Assembly (NCBI GenBank): GCA_963696665.1
Contig: CAVOLE010000008.1
Coordinates: 1-64,000 of the forward strand
Source of the DNA: Roseiarcus sp963696665
GTDB lineage: Bacteria; Pseudomonadota; Alphaproteobacteria; Rhizobiales; Beijerinckiaceae
Direction: 5' to 3'
Length of the DNA stretch: 64,000 nt
The position numbers and the translations under genes were made by a program. Numbering within the stretch: the first letter of the stretch is position 1; each line of letters opens with the position of its first letter. Shown piece by piece: positions 1-8,491 of the stretch. The notes beneath the pieces were generated by a model that made no database searches, had not been told where the DNA came from, and worked only from the letters and a program-made list of their open reading frames with translations.

Positions 1-1368
1 CATTTTCATGCCCTCCCGCGGCCGCAAGGTCACCCGTTGCAGCGGCATGACAGGATGGCCCTCGACGAGATCAAAGCGAAAAGCGCGCAAAAGATGGGCG
101 AGCAAGATGATCCCCTCCTGGATCGCGAAGGCCATGCCGATGCAGACGCGCGGGCCCGCGCCGAACGGGATATAGGCGAAACGGTCGATGCGGTCGCGCT
201 GTTCGCCCAGGAATCGGACAGGATCGAAGGCGTCGGGGTGATCCCAGAGCCCCCGGCGGCGATGCAAGACATAGGGCGAAACTGTGACCACCGTCCCGGC
301 CGGGATACGCACGTCCCCAAGCTTGTCGTCCTCGATCGCCTGACGAGCCAGCATCGCAGCCGGGGGATAGAGGCGTAGCGCCTCCTCGAAGACGGCGCGA
401 AGGATCTCGCACTTCTCTGTAGCGACGGTTCCCCGGTCGTCGAACGCCTGATCCGCGTCGGCCTCGGCGCGTTCACGCCATTCGGGGGATTGGGAGAGCA
501 AATAGAGCGTCCAAGTCAGCGCGTTCGCCGTCGTTTCGTGGCCGGCGTTGATGAAGGTGACGATGTTGGCCCGCACGTCCGCCTCAGCAATGCCGCGGCC
601 ATTTTCAGGGTCCTTGGCGGACATGAGGAGGGTCAAGAGATCGTGCGGCGCCTCGCGCCCGCCGCTCAGCAACTCCCGGCGCTTTTCGATGATCGCATCG
701 ACCGCAGAATCGAAAAACTGGAGCGCCCCGCGGCCGCGCCGGCGCCTGAGCCTCGGCACGAAGGCCGGCGCGCCCAAGAGATCCAGCGGATCGATTCTGC
801 CGATAGTCTCGAAATAGCTTGAGACTGCGCGCTGGAAGGCGCTGGGCTCGCGACCAAGCCCTTGCGAGAAGAGCGTCTGCTCGAGCACTTCGAGCGTGAG
901 CCGCGACATGGCCGCGCCAACGTCGGCGACCGCGCCCTCGCGCCGGCGGATCATTCGTTCCACCGCCGCCTGCCCTACCCCGTGGACGGCCGGAGCGAAT
1001 TCCGCGATCTGCCGCGGAGAGAACAGGGGCGCGAGCGCGCGGCGCTGGATGCGCCAGTGCTCGCCCTCGGCGGTCAACAATCCGTTGCCAAGTCCAGGCC
1101 GCAGGATGCGAAGCTGAAGGTCGTCTTTGCGGTAGTTGGCGGCGTTATCGAGAAACACGCGTCGGACCGCCACTGGATCGTGGGCGGCGGCGCGCAGCCC
1201 GAAGATGGTGCGGCCAATGGAGACCGGCCGTTCGAAATCCCCCTCCCACCAGACCTCGATTGGATTCCGCTGCAGGGCGAGGAGGATCGAGAACGACCCG
1301 CGCGGCCTCATGGGCCGGCGCGGATAGGGCGGAACGAAGGGCCTCGAGGCTATTGTTGCAAGCGACAT
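1..1368 (-). CDS. Cytochrome P450 (3' end beyond the window)
   Basis: Haem-thiolate monooxygenase, substrate unknown. I read the frame directly: it is open from an ATG at 1368 to base 1, giving 456 codons with no stop, so the C-terminus lies outside. The haem-binding loop FGAGPRVCIG is visible, with the ligand Cys at about residue 409. The K-helix ExxR sits in EALRLYPP and the I-helix oxygen-activation motif is AGHETTAN. There is no signal peptide or obvious membrane anchor, as usual for soluble bacterial P450s. About 450 residues is typical for the family. It lies downstream of recR on the same strand with a gap of about 100 bases, so it is probably a separate unit. No ferredoxin gene is visible beside it. 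Confidence 0.9.
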   Translation of the reverse strand, partial: MSLATIASRPFVPPYPRRPMRPRGSFSILLALQRNPIEVWWEGDFERPVSIGRTIFGLRAAAHDPVAVRRVFLDNAANYRKDDLQLRILRPGLGNGLLTAEGEHWRIQRRALAPLFSPRQIAEFAPAVHGVGQAAVERMIRRREGAVADVGAAMSRLTLEVLEQTLFSQGLGREPSAFQRAVSSYFETIGRIDPLDLLGAPAFVPRLRRRRGRGALQFFDSAVDAIIEKRRELLSGGREAPHDLLTLLMSAKDPENGRGIAEADVRANIVTFINAGHETTANALTWTLYLLSQSPEWRERAEADADQAFDDRGTVATEKCEILRAVFEEALRLYPPAAMLARQAIEDDKLGDVRIPAGTVVTVSPYVLHRRRGLWDHPDAFDPVRFLGEQRDRIDRFAYIPFGAGPRVCIGMAFAIQEGIILLAHLLRAFRFDLVEGHPVMPLQRVTLRPREGMKM

Positions 1369-1474
1369 GGCGTTGGTCTTCGAAAAGCGCGGCTCCAGAC
1401 TTAAGCAAAGCTCCGAGGATTCGACAGGGGCGCGAGGCAAAAAACAATTTCGATCGCCCCGCCCGGCTGACGGA

Positions 1475-2080
1475 TCAGAACGTCGTGCGCTGACGGATCG
1501 CCGTCGCAAGCGTCCCGTCGTCGAGATAGTCGAGCTCGCCGCCGACCGGCACGCCGTGGGCGAGCCGCGTCACCTTGACCGGAATGTCGGCGAGGAGATC
1601 GATGATGTAGTGCGCCGTGGTTTGGCCTTCGACAGTGGCGTTGACGGCGAGGATCAGTTCGCTCACGCCGCCGCTGGCGACGCGCGCGACGAGCGCAGAC
1701 AGGTTAAGATCGGACGGGCCGACGCCGTCGAGGGCCGAAAGGGCGCCGCCGAGCACGTGATAGCGCGCCCGCGTGGCGCCGGCCCGCTCCAGCGCCCAAA
1801 GATCGCCGACCGACTCAACCACGACCAGGGTCGTCGAATCGCGCCGCTCATCCGAACAGATCGTGCAGGGATCGCGCGTGTCGATATTGCCGCAGGCCGA
1901 ACAGGTCAGGATGCGCTCATGAGCGACGCGCAACGCATCGGCGAGCGGCGCGAGCAGCGTCTCGCGCTTGCGGATGAGATGGAGCGCGACGCGGCGCGCC
2001 GAACGCGGCCCCAATCCCGGCAAGCGCGCGAGAAGCTGAACGAGACGCTCGATTTCCGGGCCGGCGACGCTGGTCGACAT
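1475..2080 (-). CDS. recR: Recombination mediator protein RecR
   Basis: RecR works with RecF and RecO to load RecA at gaps and stalled forks. The 201-residue product has the usual length. It shows the N-terminal helix-hairpin-helix (about residues 15-30, LPGLGPRSARR), a C4 zinc finger with Cys60, Cys63, Cys72 and Cys75, and a Toprim domain starting near residue 84. It is the last gene of the dnaX-ybaB-recR string, starting 7 bases after ybaB, an order conserved across many proteobacteria. The partner recF is in this same window at 34.2 kb. Confidence 0.97.
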   Translation of the reverse strand: MSTSVAGPEIERLVQLLARLPGLGPRSARRVALHLIRKRETLLAPLADALRVAHERILTCSACGNIDTRDPCTICSDERRDSTTLVVVESVGDLWALERAGATRARYHVLGGALSALDGVGPSDLNLSALVARVASGGVSELILAVNATVEGQTTAHYIIDLLADIPVKVTRLAHGVPVGGELDYLDDGTLATAIRQRTTF

Positions 2081-2087
2081 CCTGCCT

Positions 2088-2408
2088 CTAGAAGGGCAGC
2101 TTCATGCCGGGCGGAAGGGGCAGGCCCTCCGTCAGCGCCTGCATTTTCTCAGCCGCTGCACGATCGGCCTTGGCCTTGCCATCACTGAAGGCGGCGATGA
2201 TGAGATCCTCAAGCATCTCCTTGTCGTTCGGCGTTAGAAGCGAGGCGTCAATGCGCACCCCCTTCAATTCGCCTTTGGCGGTGAGCGTGACTCTCACCAT
2301 GCCGCCGCCCGCCTGGCCTTCAACCTCGAGGCGTCCAAGCTCATCTTGCGCTTCCTGAAGCTTGGCCTGAACGGCCTGCGCCTTTTTCATCATGCCCATG
2401 ATATCCAT
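2088..2408 (-). CDS. ybaB: YbaB/EbfC family nucleoid-associated protein
   Basis: Small DNA-binding protein that forms a homodimer and coats DNA. The frame is open up to 2435, but I place the start at the ATG at 2408 because AAGGAG lies 9 bases before it and because it yields MDIMGMMKKAQ, the usual family N-terminus. This gives 106 residues. It sits between dnaX (16-base gap) and recR (7-base gap) in an evident operon. Confidence 0.93.
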   Translation of the reverse strand: MDIMGMMKKAQAVQAKLQEAQDELGRLEVEGQAGGGMVRVTLTAKGELKGVRIDASLLTPNDKEMLEDLIIAAFSDGKAKADRAAAEKMQALTEGLPLPPGMKLPF

Positions 2409-2424
2409 TGGCGCGATCTCCTTC

Positions 2425-4182
2425 TCAAACCTCATCGGCCGGGTCGACGCCGGAATCGGCGTAAGTCACCTCTTCGTCAACCTCGCCCGCCGCCGGGGAC
2501 GGCGCCTCCGGACGCCGCACATCCACGATGCGGGCTCCTTTGAATCGATCAAGAACCTTCTGCACCAACGGGTGCGACGCGGCATTGCTCGCTCGCGCGG
2601 CCTCACGCGCTTCCGCTGTTTCCCGCAACGTCGGCGCGGTCGAGCCTCCTTGAAGCGCCACGATCCAGCGCTCCCCTGTCCATTCCTGCAGTCGTCGGCT
2701 CAGCGTCTGCGCCAGACCGGGCTCGGCGCCGTCGACCAGAGTGAAGGCGATGCTGCCTTGTTCGAAGCGGGCGAGCCGCACATCCCGCTCAAGCGACTGG
2801 ACGAGCTGAATGTCGCGCTTGGAGCGCGCAAGGGCGACGACGTCGTCGAAACGCGCGAGCCGAGGAACCACGACGGACGGAGCGGGTGACGGCGCGGACG
2901 CGACCAGAGCAGGCTCCGTCGTCGAAAGCCGCATCAAAGCGCGTGGCCCCCCGCCGCCAGACGGGAGCGGCGGCGCATGGCGCGGACCATCGGTCGATTG
3001 GCTCAGCTTGCGGATCGTCTCCTCAGGCGTAGGCAGATCGGAAGCATAGGCGAGACGGATCAACGCCATTTCAGCCGAGGCCAGCGGGCGAGGCGAATCT
3101 TTGACGTCCTCCACGCCCTTGAGCAGGATTTGCCAGGCCCGCGCCAGGACGCCGATCGTCAGCTTGTCGGCGAATTCTCGGGCGCGCTCGCGCTCGGTCT
3201 CGCTGGCCGCCAGATCCTGGGTCGCCGTGGGCGCGATCTTGGCGCGCGTGACGAAATGGCAGAACTCGGCCAGATCGATCAGGATGTCGGCGGCGTCGGC
3301 GCCCGCTTGGTGCAAGGCGCGCACGATCTCAAGGGCCTCGGCGATCTCGCCCCTCATGACGCGCTCGAACAGCGCGATGATCTCCCCCCTGTCCGAGAGG
3401 CCCAGCATGTCGCGAATGGCGAGCGCGGTCACGCCCTTTTCCCCGCCATGCGCGATCGCCTGATCAAGCAGCGAAAGCGCATCGCGCACCGACCCTTCAG
3501 CGACGCGAGCGATCAGCGCCAGCGCCTCTGGCTCGGAGGAGACCCCTTCAGCGGCGGAAATCTTGCTCAAATGGCCGACCATCGGACCCGCCTCGATGCG
3601 CCGCAAATCGAAGCGAATGCAGCGCGAGCGCACGGTGATCGGCACCTTGTCGATTTCGGTGGTCGCGAACAGAAACTTGACGTGCTCTGGCGGCTCCTCG
3701 AGCGTCTTTAGGAGACCGTTGAAGGCCTGCTTCGAGAGCATGTGCACTTCATCGATGATGTAGACCTTGGTGCGCGCAGAAACCGGGCGGTAGCGCGCGT
3801 TCTCGATGATCTCGCGCACATCGTCGATGCCGGTGTGGGAGGCCGCGTCCATCTCGATCACATCGACATGGCGCAATTCCATGATCGCCTGGCAGTGGAC
3901 GCCGAGCTCGGGCATGTCGACGCTGGGCGCATCGATTTTGCCGGGCAGCGAATAATTGAAGGCGCGAGCCAGAATGCGCGCCGTCGTGGTCTTGCCGACG
4001 CCGCGCACGCCCGTCAGGATATAGGCTTGGTGAATGCGGCTCGCGGCGAAGGAATTGCCGAGCGTGCGGACCATCGGCTCCTGGCCGACCAGGTCCTCGA
4101 AGCGCATCGGTCGATATTTTCGCGCCAGCACCCGATAAGGGGTGGCCGCAGCCTCAGTGACAGGGAAGAGCGAATCGCTCAA
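2425..4182 (-). CDS. dnaX: DNA polymerase III subunit gamma/tau
   Basis: Clamp-loader ATPase that loads the beta clamp and couples polymerases at the fork. The 585-residue product has Walker A GVRGVGKT (58-65), Walker B in YIIDEVH (about 141-147) and a sensor region near TVRSRC. A Pro/Ser-rich linker near 390-430 precedes a C-terminal tau-like region. Only one Cys (His-Cys-Gln near 96-98) remains where the textbook protein has a four-Cys zinc module. I recall the same loss in other alphaproteobacterial DnaX proteins. First gene of dnaX-ybaB-recR, with the SRP RNA gene just upstream on the same strand. Confidence 0.97.
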   Translation of the reverse strand: MSDSLFPVTEAAATPYRVLARKYRPMRFEDLVGQEPMVRTLGNSFAASRIHQAYILTGVRGVGKTTTARILARAFNYSLPGKIDAPSVDMPELGVHCQAIMELRHVDVIEMDAASHTGIDDVREIIENARYRPVSARTKVYIIDEVHMLSKQAFNGLLKTLEEPPEHVKFLFATTEIDKVPITVRSRCIRFDLRRIEAGPMVGHLSKISAAEGVSSEPEALALIARVAEGSVRDALSLLDQAIAHGGEKGVTALAIRDMLGLSDRGEIIALFERVMRGEIAEALEIVRALHQAGADAADILIDLAEFCHFVTRAKIAPTATQDLAASETERERAREFADKLTIGVLARAWQILLKGVEDVKDSPRPLASAEMALIRLAYASDLPTPEETIRKLSQSTDGPRHAPPLPSGGGGPRALMRLSTTEPALVASAPSPAPSVVVPRLARFDDVVALARSKRDIQLVQSLERDVRLARFEQGSIAFTLVDGAEPGLAQTLSRRLQEWTGERWIVALQGGSTAPTLRETAEAREAARASNAASHPLVQKVLDRFKGARIVDVRRPEAPSPAAGEVDEEVTYADSGVDPADEV

Positions 4183-4303
4183 CGACGCCGCCCTCTCTCG
4201 GCGGAAAAAGGTCGATGGCGGAGCATTCTAGGCTTCGCTTTCGCTCGATGAAACGCTGCTCGGAGGCGAAGGCGAACTTGGGCCTTGCGCTCATATGGTC
4301 GTG

Positions 4304-4319
4304 GACGCGAAACCGCGTC
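4304..4319 (-). terminator. Hairpin just 3' of the SRP RNA
   Basis: GACGCG-AAAC-CGCGTC is a perfect 6-bp stem with a 4-base loop, immediately after the SRP RNA in its direction of transcription. No T-run follows, so it may be a processing or pausing structure rather than a classical intrinsic terminator. Confidence 0.35.
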
Positions 4320-4320
4320 A

Positions 4321-4418
4321 GTGGGAGGTTGGACAAAGACCCGCCCTGGCTCGTTAGGGCTGCTTCCTTCCGGACCTGACCCGGTTGGCGAGCGGTACGT
4401 CCTTCGCCAACCTCCCGG
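4321..4418 (-). ncRNA. ffs: Signal recognition particle RNA, small bacterial type (4.5S)
   Basis: RNA core of the signal recognition particle, which binds Ffh and docks ribosomes with FtsY. On the minus strand the conserved apical domain reads GGTCAGGTCCGGAAGGAAGC, followed by AGCCCTAA: the GGAA tetraloop flanked by the asymmetric Ffh-binding loop. The ends pair, with GGGAGGTTGG near 4416-4407 against CCAACCTCCC at 4332-4323, giving a single hairpin of about 95-100 nt. Exact ends are estimated from this pairing. It lies upstream of dnaX, where this gene is commonly found in alphaproteobacteria. Confidence 0.93.
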
Positions 4419-4482
4419 CGCCTATGTGGACCATGATGCGACCGGGCGCAAGGGGCGGCCGCGAGCAACCGCGACGAGGCGT

Positions 4483-5289
4483 TCAAGCCGCCCGCTCCAG
4501 TTCCTCGACCATGGCGTGGGCGATCCGCGAGGTCGCGTCGTCGGCCGGGAAGAGCATCTCCAGCGCCAGTTCGGAGAGCGTCACGTCGTTCGGCGTGCCG
4601 AAAACGGTGACAGTGCCGAGAAAAGACATGACGCCAAAGCGGGTGGCTACTCGAAACGGCGTGGCCAGGCGCTCGGCAGCGCCGAAGCTCTCCGCCGTTT
4701 CGCTCTCGGGCGGGGCCGGATAGGCCGAGACTTCGGCGAGCAGGGCCTGCAGGACCGAATCCCCGCGCGCGTCGATCTGCTGCCGCAGGACCGCGAGCAC
4801 ATGGGCGCGCCACGCGACGTAATTGACGATGCGCGGCCCCATGCCCGCGGGATGCAAGGTAAGGCGCATAGCGTTGACCGGCGGGCGCATGAGATCCGCC
4901 GAACAGCCCTCGTAAAGCTGAGGCAGCGCGGAATTCGACATGACGACATTCCAATGCCGGTCGACCGCGAAGGCAGGATAAGGCTTGTGCGCCTGAAGAA
5001 TGGCGTCGATGGCGGTCTTCGCCGCCGCTAGGCCCGCGATCGAGCGCTCCTGAAACGCCGGCGCGAAGCCTGCCGCGAGGAGAAGCGAGTTCTGCTCGCG
5101 CAGCGGAATCTCGAGATATTCGGCGAGCCGCGCGATCATCTCGCGGCTCGGCTGCGCCTTGCCGGTCTCGAGACAGGACAAATGCCGAGTCGAGCTCTCG
5201 GCCGCATAGGCGAGATCGGCCTGCGTCATACGGCGTCGCTCTCGCCAGCGGCGCAAGAGGACCCCGAAGGGAAGCTGATGAGCGGTCAT
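4483..5289 (-). CDS. MmyB-like helix-turn-helix transcriptional regulator
   Basis: XRE-type DNA-binding domain at about residues 5-60 (recognition region around MTQADLAYAAESS), followed by a roughly 190-residue domain of the MmyB-like ligand-binding type (HKPYPAFAVDRHWNVVMSN is characteristic). The frame is open far upstream to 5877, but homology begins at MTAHQLPFGVLL, so I use the ATG at 5289 (268 residues). It is divergent from the NTF2-like/hydrolase pair beginning at 5461, and in this family the divergent genes are often the regulated ones. The effector is unknown. Confidence 0.85.
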   Translation of the reverse strand: MTAHQLPFGVLLRRWRERRRMTQADLAYAAESSTRHLSCLETGKAQPSREMIARLAEYLEIPLREQNSLLLAAGFAPAFQERSIAGLAAAKTAIDAILQAHKPYPAFAVDRHWNVVMSNSALPQLYEGCSADLMRPPVNAMRLTLHPAGMGPRIVNYVAWRAHVLAVLRQQIDARGDSVLQALLAEVSAYPAPPESETAESFGAAERLATPFRVATRFGVMSFLGTVTVFGTPNDVTLSELALEMLFPADDATSRIAHAMVEELERAA

Positions 5290-5460
5290 GGGAACCAAAC
5301 TTAGCGCCGGGCGGGGCGCAAGACCATGACCTCCGAGGTCAAGCGATGGGGTCGCTTTTTGACCTGCCAAGTCATGGATTGCGGACGCGAGCAGCGCGAT
5401 TCTGAGCCACGAACCCGAGGGCTCGCAGGCCCTCGATCTTCGAAGCCAGACTGGAGAGAG

Positions 5461-5820
5461 ATGATGCTCAATGCTCAAGCGCTCGCCGATCGTTATGTGG
5501 CCGCATGGAACGAACCGGACGCCGCCAAGCGCTCGTCCGCCATCGCCGGGCTCTGGGCGCCGGACGCGCTCGGCCACAATGGGCCGCGCGGATATGCTGC
5601 GCGCAGCACGCTCACCCTCGTTGCGCCTGGAAAGAGCGCGGGCCCGGAATGTGTTCGCTATCGCGCCGCCCCGACCGCCCGCCTTCGCGGCGACGTTCTC
5701 ACGTTCCGCTGGGAGATGCTGCTCAGCGACAGCGAGACAGTGCTCGCAAGCGGCCTCGAGTTCTTGGTCGTCGACGACGACGGGCGCATCCTCATCGACC
5801 ATCCGTTTGCTTTCGCTTGA
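5461..5820 (+). CDS. NTF2/SnoaL-like domain protein, middle possibly out of frame
   Basis: Small alpha+beta-barrel-type protein of about 119 residues. The start is set by GGAGAG directly before ATGATG; 5464 is equally possible. The N-terminus (ALADRYVAAWNEPDA) and the C-terminal stretch around LTFRWEML match the SnoaL-like family. The segment between them, about residues 42-78, does not look like the family, whereas the +1 frame there reads ARNVFAIAP, which does. Two compensating indels, real or from sequencing, would explain this. It is probably co-transcribed with the hydrolase 43 bases downstream. Confidence 0.65.
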   Translation: MMLNAQALADRYVAAWNEPDAAKRSSAIAGLWAPDALGHNGPRGYAARSTLTLVAPGKSAGPECVRYRAAPTARLRGDVLTFRWEMLLSDSETVLASGLEFLVVDDDGRILIDHPFAFA

Positions 5821-5863
5821 GCCGCACCCTCCCTTCCTACCCCCTTCAAGAAAGGACAGGTCC

Positions 5864-6691
5864 ATGCCCTTCATCACGGCGAAAGACGGCGCTCAGCTCT
5901 ATTGGCGCGAATGGGGAAAAGGCTCACCGATCCTGTTCCTGAGCAGCCTCGGCTGCGACAGCCGAATGTGGGACTACCAGATCGCCGCCTTCGCCGACGA
6001 AGGCTTCCGCTGCATCGGCTTCGACCGCCGCGGCCACGGCCGCTCCGATCAAACCGCCAGCGGCTATGACTTCGACACCTTCGCCGACGACGTCGCTCAG
6101 GTCGTCGGCGAGCTTGATCTCCAGGGCCTCACGCTCATCGCCCATTCGATGGCCGGCGGCGAAGCGGTGCGCTACCTCACCCGGCACGGGAGCGAACGCG
6201 TCGTCCGCCTCATTCTGCTCGCGCCGACGACGCCGATGCTGCTCGAGGCGCATGACAACCCCAGCGGCTTGCCGATGGAAGCCTTCGAGGCTTTGTGGGC
6301 GCAGTGGCGGCGCGATTACCCGAAATGGGTCGACGACAATGTCGCGCCGTTCTTCATCCCCGAGACGTCGCCCGCGATGATGCGCTGGGGCGTCACGCTC
6401 CTCACAACCCCGCTGCCCATCGCGCTCGCCTGCTCCCGCGCGATGGCTGAGGCGGACTTCCGCGCCGAGATGAGAGCCATCGACGTCCCGACCCTCATCG
6501 TCCATGGCGACCGCGACCGATCGGCGCCGGTCGAGCTCACCGGCAAGCCTTCGGCCGAACTCGTGCCCGGCTCACGGCTCCTCGTCTATCCCGGCGCGCC
6601 GCATGGTCTTATGTTCACCCATATGGACGAGCTCCACGCCGACCTCCTGGCCTTCATGCGCGAGCGCGAAGGCCGCTCAGCCGCCGCCTGA
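5864..6691 (+). CDS. Alpha/beta hydrolase (chloroperoxidase/esterase-like)
   Basis: Cytoplasmic alpha/beta-fold hydrolase of 275 residues. The catalytic triad is visible: nucleophile Ser95 in HSMAGG, acid Asp218 in HGDRDRSAP and His247 in GAPHGLM. The oxyanion region follows LFLSSLG. It resembles the non-haem chloroperoxidase/arylesterase group; the substrate cannot be told. The start at 5864 follows AAAGGACAGG, and the much longer upstream open frame is a shadow of the NTF2-like gene. The pair faces the MmyB-like regulator, a plausible controller. Confidence 0.88.
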   Translation: MPFITAKDGAQLYWREWGKGSPILFLSSLGCDSRMWDYQIAAFADEGFRCIGFDRRGHGRSDQTASGYDFDTFADDVAQVVGELDLQGLTLIAHSMAGGEAVRYLTRHGSERVVRLILLAPTTPMLLEAHDNPSGLPMEAFEALWAQWRRDYPKWVDDNVAPFFIPETSPAMMRWGVTLLTTPLPIALACSRAMAEADFRAEMRAIDVPTLIVHGDRDRSAPVELTGKPSAELVPGSRLLVYPGAPHGLMFTHMDELHADLLAFMREREGRSAAA

Positions 6692-6729
6692 TCCCCGGAT
6701 AAACGCCAATAGCCGCGATTAAACGCTAG

Positions 6730-6777
6730 TAAATGCTAATAAGCGCTAGTAAATTTGCTAGCGTTTACTAGCATTTA
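6730..6777. repeat. AT-rich 20-bp stem-loop with reused 14-mer
   Basis: Arms 6730-6749 and 6758-6777 pair over 20 bp with two imperfect positions around an 8-base loop, in strikingly AT-rich sequence for this genome. The 14-mer TAAACGCTAGTAAA begins just before it at 6720, is nearly repeated at 6740-6753, and recurs exactly in inverted orientation at 36579-36592. It lies 3' of the hydrolase gene and could act as a bidirectional terminator. The whole 6692-7196 gap holds only this, the next two repeats and no gene I can support. Confidence 0.7.
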
Positions 6778-6780
6778 TTT

Positions 6781-6850
6781 TTCCGAATCGGGACTTTTCA
6801 ATGGGTTACGGCCGAAAAAAATAAAATTTTCTGCCCCTCGCGGGCCTGTT
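6781..6850 (+). repeat. Diverged copy of the dispersed repeat also at 22.96 and 57.07 kb
   Basis: Shares the core CCGAATCG...TCAATGGGTTAC and a trailing GCGGGCC-like end with the two longer copies. Only the central part is recognisable, so this assignment is weaker than for the other two. Confidence 0.45.
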
Positions 6851-7030
6851 CGCAAAAACGCCCCCGTCTTCCATCTCCTTCCCGCCTGCGGTCGGGCGAC
6901 GCGGCTTCGGTCTGGCGAAGGAAAATGCATAACACAGATTTCTACTTTTGACAAGAAATTGGACGATTCGCGATTGCGTCCAAATTCCAGCAGCTCCACT
7001 GATACTGGATCCGGCTGATTGATTGCCGTT

Positions 7031-7135
7031 GTCATTCCGACGCCCGCAGCGCCGATCGGGAATCCAGCGCGCCGTCGGCCGCTTGTTGGAATGGCTGAAT
7101 TCCCGGTCGGACCTCCGCTTCCCACCGGGAATGAC
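7031..7135. repeat. Inverted-repeat-bounded intergenic element
   Basis: Bounded by GTCATTCC at 7031 and its inverse GGAATGAC ending near 7135, with internal GGGAATCC and TTCCCGGT. This matches the general type of short intergenic palindromic element seen in alphaproteobacteria. No coding capacity. Confidence 0.55.
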
Positions 7136-7196
7136 GGGACCAATCAGGCGGGGTCTTGTATGAGGCATGACTGGTTTCAAAGCAGCGAGAGGCCCT

Positions 7197-7616
7197 ATGA
7201 GCACCGAGACGAGGCGTTACACCGGCGGGTGCCTATGCGGGGCGCTCCGCTACGAGGCGGTTGGCGAGCCGATCGGCTCAGGCCATTGCTATTGCGTCGA
7301 TTGCCGCAGGGCGTCGGGTTCGGGCTTCGTCCCCTTCATGGGCTTCATGGCCGAGGCCGTCCGCTTCACCGGGGAAGCGCGCGAGTTCCGCTCGAAGGCG
7401 GCCAACGGCGGTGACGCGGTCCGCAATCGCTGCGCTCAGTGCATGAGTTTCGTGTTCGGCGGCGAGCTGGATAAGACCGATTCCTACACCCTCTACGCCG
7501 GCTCGCTGGACGACCCCTCGGCGTTCCACCCGACCATCGCCATCTTCGCCGAAGGCCGGCCGGATTGGGCGATCATCCCGCCGGGTTTTAGGGTTTTCGA
7601 GCGGATGCCGTCATAG
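7197..7616 (+). CDS. GFA family (Mss4-like fold) zinc protein
   Basis: Member of the glutathione-dependent formaldehyde-activating enzyme superfamily; most members have unknown substrates, so activity on S-hydroxymethylglutathione is not implied. In the 139-residue product the zinc-binding cysteines are Cys12 and Cys14 (GGCLCG), Cys31, Cys33 and Cys36 (HCYCVDC), and Cys79 and Cys82 (CAQC). The ATG at 7197 is preferred over the upstream one at 7167 because the conserved RYTGGCLCGALRY then sits at the N-terminus. Standalone gene with no operon partner. Confidence 0.88.
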   Translation: MSTETRRYTGGCLCGALRYEAVGEPIGSGHCYCVDCRRASGSGFVPFMGFMAEAVRFTGEAREFRSKAANGGDAVRNRCAQCMSFVFGGELDKTDSYTLYAGSLDDPSAFHPTIAIFAEGRPDWAIIPPGFRVFERMPS

Positions 7617-7875
7617 GGTTCAAAAAACCCAATCGCGTTGAAGTAGCGGCCGCATCAGGCGGATTGCAGAGGTTCGCGGCACGGTGAAATGGCATTGTTT
7701 GCGCCGGAAAGGATTTCCCCAGAAAGCGCGCAAGAATGTCGCAGGAACGGCGAAGAGCGGACTTTTTTGCTCCCGATTTCTCCACGATACAGTGTTGCAA
7801 CGTCAACTCGGCCTAGACTGCGGCGAGCAGTTGTGAATCATTCCAAACACAAGATTGGACAGAAAAGGAGGGAGG

Positions 7876-8370
7876 ATGGTTATACGTGTCCTCAGAGGTA
7901 AACTGAATTCATGCTCTTATCGCGCCGCATTTCTTACGTTTGGGGCGGCTCTTACGTTTGGGGCGGCGCTTGGGCTTTTCGTGTGCGAATCTGCTTCCGC
8001 GCAAGAATGCCTGACGAGCCCGCAACAACTCATGGAAAAGAAGGTGAGCAGCGCGTGGAGAGAGTTACATCAAAAAGATAACCAGCCGCTGTATTTGACT
8101 ATAAATGCGGGGCAAGGCGCCCAACTGCGATTTGTCGGCAGGAAACCTGACGGAAGCACTTGGATCAGCGGCGCACTGAGCATCTGCGCATCCGCGGGAA
8201 ACAAATACGAGGTTAAACTCGACCGCATTGACCGGGCCCCTATTTTGGTCGGCTCTCAGCTGACGGGAATGTCAGGCACAATTCCGGCGGGCGGTTCGCG
8301 CCTGAAATTCGGAACGGGCAGACGTTGCGGCAATCCCGACCCCTGCATAGAATTCGTTGCCACTCAGTAA
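7876..8370 (+). CDS. Exported protein of unknown function
   Basis: I do not recognise the family. The start at 7876 follows a strong AAAGGAGGGAGG site; a TTG 21 bases upstream is less likely. A basic N-terminus (MVIRVLRGK) and a hydrophobic stretch ending in SASAQE suggest cleavage near residue 44 and export to the periplasm. The mature part has about 120 residues and five cysteines (ECLTS, SICAS and the RRCGNPDPC cluster) that could form disulfides. The run LTFGAALTFGAALG in the signal region comes from a small tandem duplication in the DNA near 7934-7965. Confidence 0.7.
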   Translation: MVIRVLRGKLNSCSYRAAFLTFGAALTFGAALGLFVCESASAQECLTSPQQLMEKKVSSAWRELHQKDNQPLYLTINAGQGAQLRFVGRKPDGSTWISGALSICASAGNKYEVKLDRIDRAPILVGSQLTGMSGTIPAGGSRLKFGTGRRCGNPDPCIEFVATQ

Positions 8371-8491
8371 TTTCCAGTCGCCGCCGCTCAGAACTGTAGG
8401 AGGGCTTGGCGCCCTGTGGAGGTCACGAGCGAGCTGCCGACGATAAACTCGCCAAACTCAGGCGGCGTCTGTGGCGACCCGAACGCCGGGC

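Noticed and set aside
1145..1447. Alternative minus-strand frame over the P450 start
   Set aside because: The P450 frame explains the region; this one has no motif.
5290..5877. Upstream extension of the MmyB-like regulator frame
   Set aside because: The extra ~196 codons run antisense to the NTF2-like gene and are not homologous to anything; the family N-terminus begins at 5289.
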